From DATGEP01 sp035310125 (GTDB taxonomy: Bacteria > Chloroflexota > Ktedonobacteria > Ktedonobacterales > JADMIN01), in NCBI GenBank assembly GCA_035310125.1, contig DATGEP010000002.1, positions 1-17,871 of the forward strand: DNA of 17,871 bases, written 5' to 3'. The position numbers and the translations under genes are program-made. Within the stretch, counting starts at the first letter, position 1. Each line of letters begins with the position of its first letter. Below the pieces are notes generated by a model. The model saw only the letters and a program-made list of their open reading frames with translations. It did no database searches and was not told the origin of the DNA. Positions 14,660 through 17,871 of this stretch are shown piece after piece.

Positions 14660-16342
14660 TTAGCAGTTGTTCTTGAGCTGGTCTACGGTGACGAAACCCT
14701 GCGCCGCGGCCAGTGTGTGGTTGAAGCATGCGCCGGAGGAGTCGCTATACACGTATTGCTCGGTCGTTTCGCCGTTGGCGGCCACGTTCTGCCCTGTCGT
14801 CAAGCTACGCATGAGCAGCGCCTGTCCGTGGATGGCATCCGAAAGCGAGCTGCTCCATGTCGTGACGCCGTTCACCTGTGTGGTCGTCGTCTCGTTCAGC
14901 GTCTGAGAGATCGTGGCGGGCAGCACAAAGTCATCACCCGTCTGTTGCCGCGGGATCTGGAATGCGGAGGACATGCTGATAGGGTACGACAGCGTTTGCG
15001 TCGTCACGGTCGTTCCATCGGGTCCGCTGATGGTCGTTGTAGTCGTGACGTCCTCGGTCCCTCTCAGATTCTCCAGAAAATTGACCAGATCGATCACCTG
15101 GTTGTTCGTGAACGTCATCGTTTGCTGGATGGTTGTCGTCGTGACGGCCCCAGAAGCATTCTTCACGTAGCCGGTCACGGTGTAGGTGCGGCTGGCAAGC
15201 GTATCGAATGTCGCGCTCTTCTGGTTCACGTTCTGGTTGACCGTCTCGGTGGCCTGCGCCGCAATCGAGTTCGCCGTCACCGCGCCCGAGGTGGCAGAGC
15301 CATCAGCGTTTTGATAGAGCAACAGATTGGCGTCAGTCAGCCAGTAGCTGCTATTGTTGGCCACCTGGATACTGATCGTATGCGAATGGCCATCCGCCAG
15401 AACGCCAGCGAACGGTGTCAGATCAACGACGTACGCGGGGATATTGAATGCATTGACGCCGGGAATCGGACGCCACAGATAGGGATTGACACCACCCGTA
15501 TAGATGATGGGGAACGGCCAGGCCACCCCCGCCATCTGGCCATCCACCAGCACCTGGATCTCGCGGAAAGCCGTGCCCCCACAGAGGCCGTTCGCCGAGG
15601 CATAGGCATCCGGCTGATTGCCATACCAGAACTCATCGCAGCTATGCCCGGTGGTGTAGACCTCCAAGTAGGCGCGGGTCAGATTCCCTGGGAGTGTGAA
15701 GGTGGCGCTGGCGTGCGCTGAGGGATTGCCCAGGTAGTACCAGCCTTCGCCCGTGGCGGATGTCGAGATTGGCAGGACCTGATCGGGATGCGTGGCGGCG
15801 GGATACTGTGCGCTCGTTCCGTAGAAGGTCAGTGTTGCCGTTATCTCGATGACGCTGGTGTAGGTGCCGTTCACCACATTCGGCACCTGCGCGACCACCG
15901 TCTGCGGCTGCGAAAGGATCGTGGTGTATTCGGTGACATCTTTCGCCACATGCCAGGATGTGTCACTGATGTGAGTAGGCTCCGGCGTGCTGGTGCGCAG
16001 AATCTCCACGCCGCCAATCCACAAGGCGCCGATGCGGTCAAACTGGCGGCCAGCGGTGACGGTGCCGTTCCAGTCGAGGACAACCTTGGACCACGCGCCG
16101 GAGCAGCTGGCGGGCGGGGCGTAGCTCCCGACATACGGTGCGCCGTAGGAGAAGGCAAACGTATGCGCGACAACCGTCACGGTACACGATGGCGTGTTGG
16201 GCCGGCTCACCGGAGGCGCGGCAGTCACCGGATTCTGGTAGCCAGTCTCGGCTCTCACCGGGGGCGCTAGCGTGTGGGCGACGGCGAGGCTCGCGGCGAG
16301 CAGGGGCAGTGCGACGAGGGGAAGCCAGATGCGTTTGTTCAT
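14660..16342 (-). CDS. Secreted peptide:N-glycosidase A-like protein
   Basis: 560 residues, close to the length of plant PNGase A. A Sec signal (KRIWLPLVALPLLAASLAVA) ends around VRA-ET at residue 31. The family signature is at 102-123: DRIGALWIGG, then the invariant VEILRTSTPEPT stretch, followed by a VAKDVTEYTTIL segment. Later blocks GEGWYYLGNPSAHASATFTL, RAYLEVYTTGHSCDEFWY, REIQVLVDGQMAGVAWPFP and YLWRPIPGVNAFNIPAY also follow the family order (PF12222 type), including the DEFWY stretch. These enzymes cleave the amide bond between N-glycans and asparagine, releasing glycans and deamidating the peptide. Activity is inferred from homology. I chose the ATG at 16342 for its AAAGGGA and the signal peptide; a longer frame upstream crosses the promoter. 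The C-terminal third (about 400-560) is Thr/Gln/Asn-rich beta-structure. Confidence 0.82.
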   Translation of the reverse strand: MNKRIWLPLVALPLLAASLAVAHTLAPPVRAETGYQNPVTAAPPVSRPNTPSCTVTVVAHTFAFSYGAPYVGSYAPPASCSGAWSKVVLDWNGTVTAGRQFDRIGALWIGGVEILRTSTPEPTHISDTSWHVAKDVTEYTTILSQPQTVVAQVPNVVNGTYTSVIEITATLTFYGTSAQYPAATHPDQVLPISTSATGEGWYYLGNPSAHASATFTLPGNLTRAYLEVYTTGHSCDEFWYGNQPDAYASANGLCGGTAFREIQVLVDGQMAGVAWPFPIIYTGGVNPYLWRPIPGVNAFNIPAYVVDLTPFAGVLADGHSHTISIQVANNSSYWLTDANLLLYQNADGSATSGAVTANSIAAQATETVNQNVNQKSATFDTLASRTYTVTGYVKNASGAVTTTTIQQTMTFTNNQVIDLVNFLENLRGTEDVTTTTTISGPDGTTVTTQTLSYPISMSSAFQIPRQQTGDDFVLPATISQTLNETTTTQVNGVTTWSSSLSDAIHGQALLMRSLTTGQNVAANGETTEQYVYSDSSGACFNHTLAAAQGFVTVDQLKNNC

Positions 16343-16480
16343 GCCAGTTCCCTTTCTTGAGGTGTCGCGACTCTCGCGGGTAACGTGGTTGGGTGGCACA
16401 GGCTTCCTGCCCGCTCGGTTCCTTACGTATGCCAGCGAGCGGTCGCGACAGAAGAATGTCATGCCACGATACTGACACGC
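16343..16480 (-). promoter_or_regulatory. Structured leader of the PNGase A-like gene
   Basis: This roughly 138-nt stretch lies between the promoter and the ATG. CCGCTCG (16411-16417) pairs with CGAGCGG (16436-16442), a 7-bp stem. The 8-bp palindrome GTCGCGAC occurs at 16364-16371 and at 16442-16449, 78 nt apart. CTCTCGCG (16371-16378) is complementary to CGCGAGAG (16478-16485). Alternative pairings are therefore possible near the ribosome binding site. Confidence 0.4.
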
Positions 16481-16486
16481 GAGAGG

Positions 16487-16515
16487 AGCATACCAGAAGC
16501 GGCTAACGGTGTAAA
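16487..16515 (-). promoter_or_regulatory. Promoter of the PNGase A-like gene
   Basis: Minus strand: TTTACA (16515-16510), exactly 17 nt, TATGCT (16492-16487). The start would be near 16480. Confidence 0.6.
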
Positions 16516-16525
16516 GGGGAATCGC

Positions 16526-16814
16526 GGTTGCCGTTTTTGCCGGAATGGGTACTCGTCCGGCCAGCCGGCGGTTGAAACCGCGCCTGGGTGGCCAGTCCGT
16601 CCTTCGTCTATTCGCTTCGCGCAGCATCCCCCGGATGCCGGCTACGGACGGAGCCTGACGGGCCGCGAAGTCCGCCTGCGCGGACTGAGCAGCAGTTGCC
16701 GATTCTGCCGGAATCCGCGGAGTGGGATCGAGGAATGTTGGGAGGGGCGGTTGCCGATTCTGCCGGAATTTCGCTTTCGTGTGCGACGGGGGGTGGTTGC
16801 CGATTCTGCCGGAA
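16526..16814. repeat. Four copies of a 20-bp direct repeat
   Basis: Copies at 16526-16545 (GGTTGCCGTTTTTGCCGGAA, two changes), 16694-16713 (one change at the first base), 16749-16768 and 16795-16814 (both exactly GGTTGCCGATTCTGCCGGAA). Start-to-start distances are 168, 55 and 46 nt, so it is not a CRISPR array, and since 55 and 46 are not multiples of three the repeats are not a coding repeat. Copies 1, 3 and 4 follow a G-rich tract. A weaker resemblance lies near 16938. Confidence 0.75.
16624..16686. repeat. Two short perfect hairpins inside the repeat region
   Basis: GCATCC-CCC-GGATGC (16624-16638) and AGTCCGC-CTGC-GCGGACT (16669-16686) are perfect inverted repeats between copies 1 and 2 of the 20-bp repeat. 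No gene or T-run is nearby, so their role is unknown. Confidence 0.45.
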
Positions 16815-17000
16815 GTTAGAACGGATGGTATTGAGTTGTTGAGGTGCGACGGCCAGGTGGTGAGAGGGCGGCCACGGATAGGGTAGCACGGAGAGGGTGG
16901 AGCGGCTACGGTCAGCGGCAGTCAGGAGCGGACGGGAGTTCCCGATTGCTGTGTGATGCCGGTGTGGGGAAGACGGAGTATCTGCCGCCATTGTAAATTC

Positions 17001-17029
17001 TTGCATTTCAAATGGAGTGGGTTCATACT
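17001..17029 (+). promoter_or_regulatory. Candidate promoter of the right-end membrane protein
   Basis: TTGCAT (17001-17006), a 17-nt spacer and CATACT (17024-17029), in a locally AT-rich patch. The start would be near 17036, about 43 nt before the ATG at 17079. The boxes are imperfect. Confidence 0.35.
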
Positions 17030-17078
17030 GTCTATGGAAGACGGACGCTTCATTCTCTCACCGTCTCGGAGGTGCGCC

Positions 17079-17871
17079 ATGCCTGATGAGCTATCCGGCC
17101 CGCCAGCCGTCGTCTCCACGGATACCGTGTTTTCCGTCGCGGTGGAGGATATACTTCCGGTGCCCGCTGGCTCTGGTCAGTCCGCCGAGACGCCTCTGCC
17201 ACAGCTTGACCGCTCCGATCCGCTCTTTGCGCCAGACGACACACGCTACCGGCGCCCGCTGGTCGTTCGCGGGCTGCGTTGGTTGGGGCGGTGGTGCTGG
17301 ATCATCCTCGCCTTGTATCCTGGCAATGGCATCTACAACTTCATCGGCGACATCAACGCCCGCCAGCCCTTCGCATTTCACACAGCAGGACAGGCATTCT
17401 TTCTGGATCGCATCGTGCCCGTGGTCTTAGCTCAACCACTCGACGCCATCACTCCCGTGGCGGCGGTGGCGGCGCTCATCCTCATCGCGCACGTAAGTTA
17501 CGGCGACCACCAGCGCGAGCGCGCGGAAATGGAGCGCCGCGCAAAGCGCGATCAGCGGATCATCGAGTACGACGCGCTGGCGCAACATGCCGCGCAAGCC
17601 GCCGAAGGAGCGGCCATCGCGACGGCTGGCGCCATCGGCGGTGCGGCTGTCTTGCCAGTGATCGAGCGTGCGGGTGAGGTAGGCCAAGCTGTGGGCGAAG
17701 CTGCCGTCCAGCCGCTCATCGAAGCCGCCACACCTATCGCACGGGCTGTTGGAGAGGCCGCTGTCGCGCCATTACTCGAAGCTGTCGTTGCCCTCAAGTC
17801 CGGCGAGAGCGAATCCCAGGCGCCTCAGGGCCCGCCCTTCGATGAGGCGCTGCTGTCGGCTCCGGAACATT
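17079..17871 (+). CDS. Two-pass membrane protein with 19-residue repeats, incomplete at window end
   Basis: The reading frame is open for 264 codons and runs off the window. CGGAGG lies 6 nt before the ATG at 17079. No family recognised. The N-terminal 55 residues are acidic and Pro/Ser-rich, likely disordered. Predicted membrane segments are near 66-88 (RWCWIILALYPGNGIYNFI) and 124-140 (ITPVAAVAALILIAHV). A charged helix follows (145-170, QRERAEMERRAKRDQRIIEY), then Ala/Gly-rich helical sequence with three tandem 19-residue units: IGGAAVLPVIERAGEVGQA (186-204), VGEAAVQPLIEAATPIARA (205-223) and a third starting VGEAAVAPLLEA (224-242). The Gly/Ala spacing could allow helix packing or membrane insertion. 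The C-terminal part, which would reveal whether this is an enzyme, sensor or nucleotide-binding protein, is outside the window. Confidence 0.7.
   Translation, partial: MPDELSGPPAVVSTDTVFSVAVEDILPVPAGSGQSAETPLPQLDRSDPLFAPDDTRYRRPLVVRGLRWLGRWCWIILALYPGNGIYNFIGDINARQPFAFHTAGQAFFLDRIVPVVLAQPLDAITPVAAVAALILIAHVSYGDHQRERAEMERRAKRDQRIIEYDALAQHAAQAAEGAAIATAGAIGGAAVLPVIERAGEVGQAVGEAAVQPLIEAATPIARAVGEAAVAPLLEAVVALKSGESESQAPQGPPFDEALLSAPEH
17634..17804 (+). repeat. Three 57-bp in-frame coding repeats
   Basis: Units at 17634-17690, 17691-17747 and 17748-17804 encode 19-residue blocks sharing (I/V)G(G/E)AAVxP(V/L)(I/L)E. Bases differ at many synonymous and first positions, so the duplication is old or selected at protein level. 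Confidence 0.7.

Noticed and set aside
14501..15721. Plus-strand open frame of 406 codons antisense to the PNGase A-like gene
   Set aside because: Arg/His-rich shadow with no family resemblance; the opposite strand encodes a clear signal peptide and signature.
16526..16814. CRISPR array
   Set aside because: Spacers would be 148, 35 and 26 nt, and there are no cas genes nearby.
16608..17006. Minus-strand open frame of 132 codons through the repeat region
   Set aside because: The repeats fall in different frames of it, it has no ribosome binding site, and the product is low complexity.

Overview
GC-rich chromosomal DNA of a bacterium, with no rRNA, tRNA, CRISPR array, transposase or phage gene recognised. 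Canonical purine-rich ribosome binding sites, sigma-70-like promoters, Cys lipoboxes, and the mix of families (DUF2071, DinB, PadR, PNGase A-like, large secreted lipoproteins, a WtpA-type oxyanion transporter) suggest a soil-type Chloroflexota, perhaps Ktedonobacteria. That placement is inference from gene content, not a phylogenetic result.

Layout. Positions 235-5313 are all on the minus strand: a multi-pass membrane protein with a C-terminal LamG/DUF1080-like domain, a secreted lipoprotein resembling the PHI-1/EXORDIUM family, an 86-residue protein of unknown function, and an aminoglycoside-phosphotransferase-fold kinase. A divergent promoter region then leads to a plus-strand DUF2071 protein, whose 3' end overlaps the tail of a minus-strand membrane-anchored alpha/beta hydrolase. 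A plus-strand propeller-like lipoprotein follows (7641-8741).

Positions 8888-14519 hold two minus-strand transcription units. The first is DinB - alpha/beta hydrolase - RidA (10773 down to 8888). The second is a molybdate/tungstate ABC transporter, wtpA-wtpB-wtpC, whose last gene is a PadR-type regulator overlapping wtpC by 8 nt. Upstream of wtpA a good promoter overlaps a half-site and is followed by a perfect TACTCA/TGAGTA dyad, so PadR autoregulation of the transporter is a specific, testable idea.

Positions 14660-16342 (minus) encode a secreted homologue of peptide:N-glycosidase A, with its own promoter and structured leader. A strong hairpin that is stable only in the minus-strand transcript separates it from the wtp operon. 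About 740 bp without a gene (16343-17078) carries four copies of a 20-bp direct repeat. The window ends inside a plus-strand membrane protein that starts at 17079 and contains three 19-residue (57-bp) repeats.

The strongest candidates for something undescribed are the PadR/dyad-controlled wtp operon, the spaced repeat array next to the truncated repeat-containing membrane protein, and the secreted pair of families best known from plants (EXORDIUM-like and PNGase A-like).
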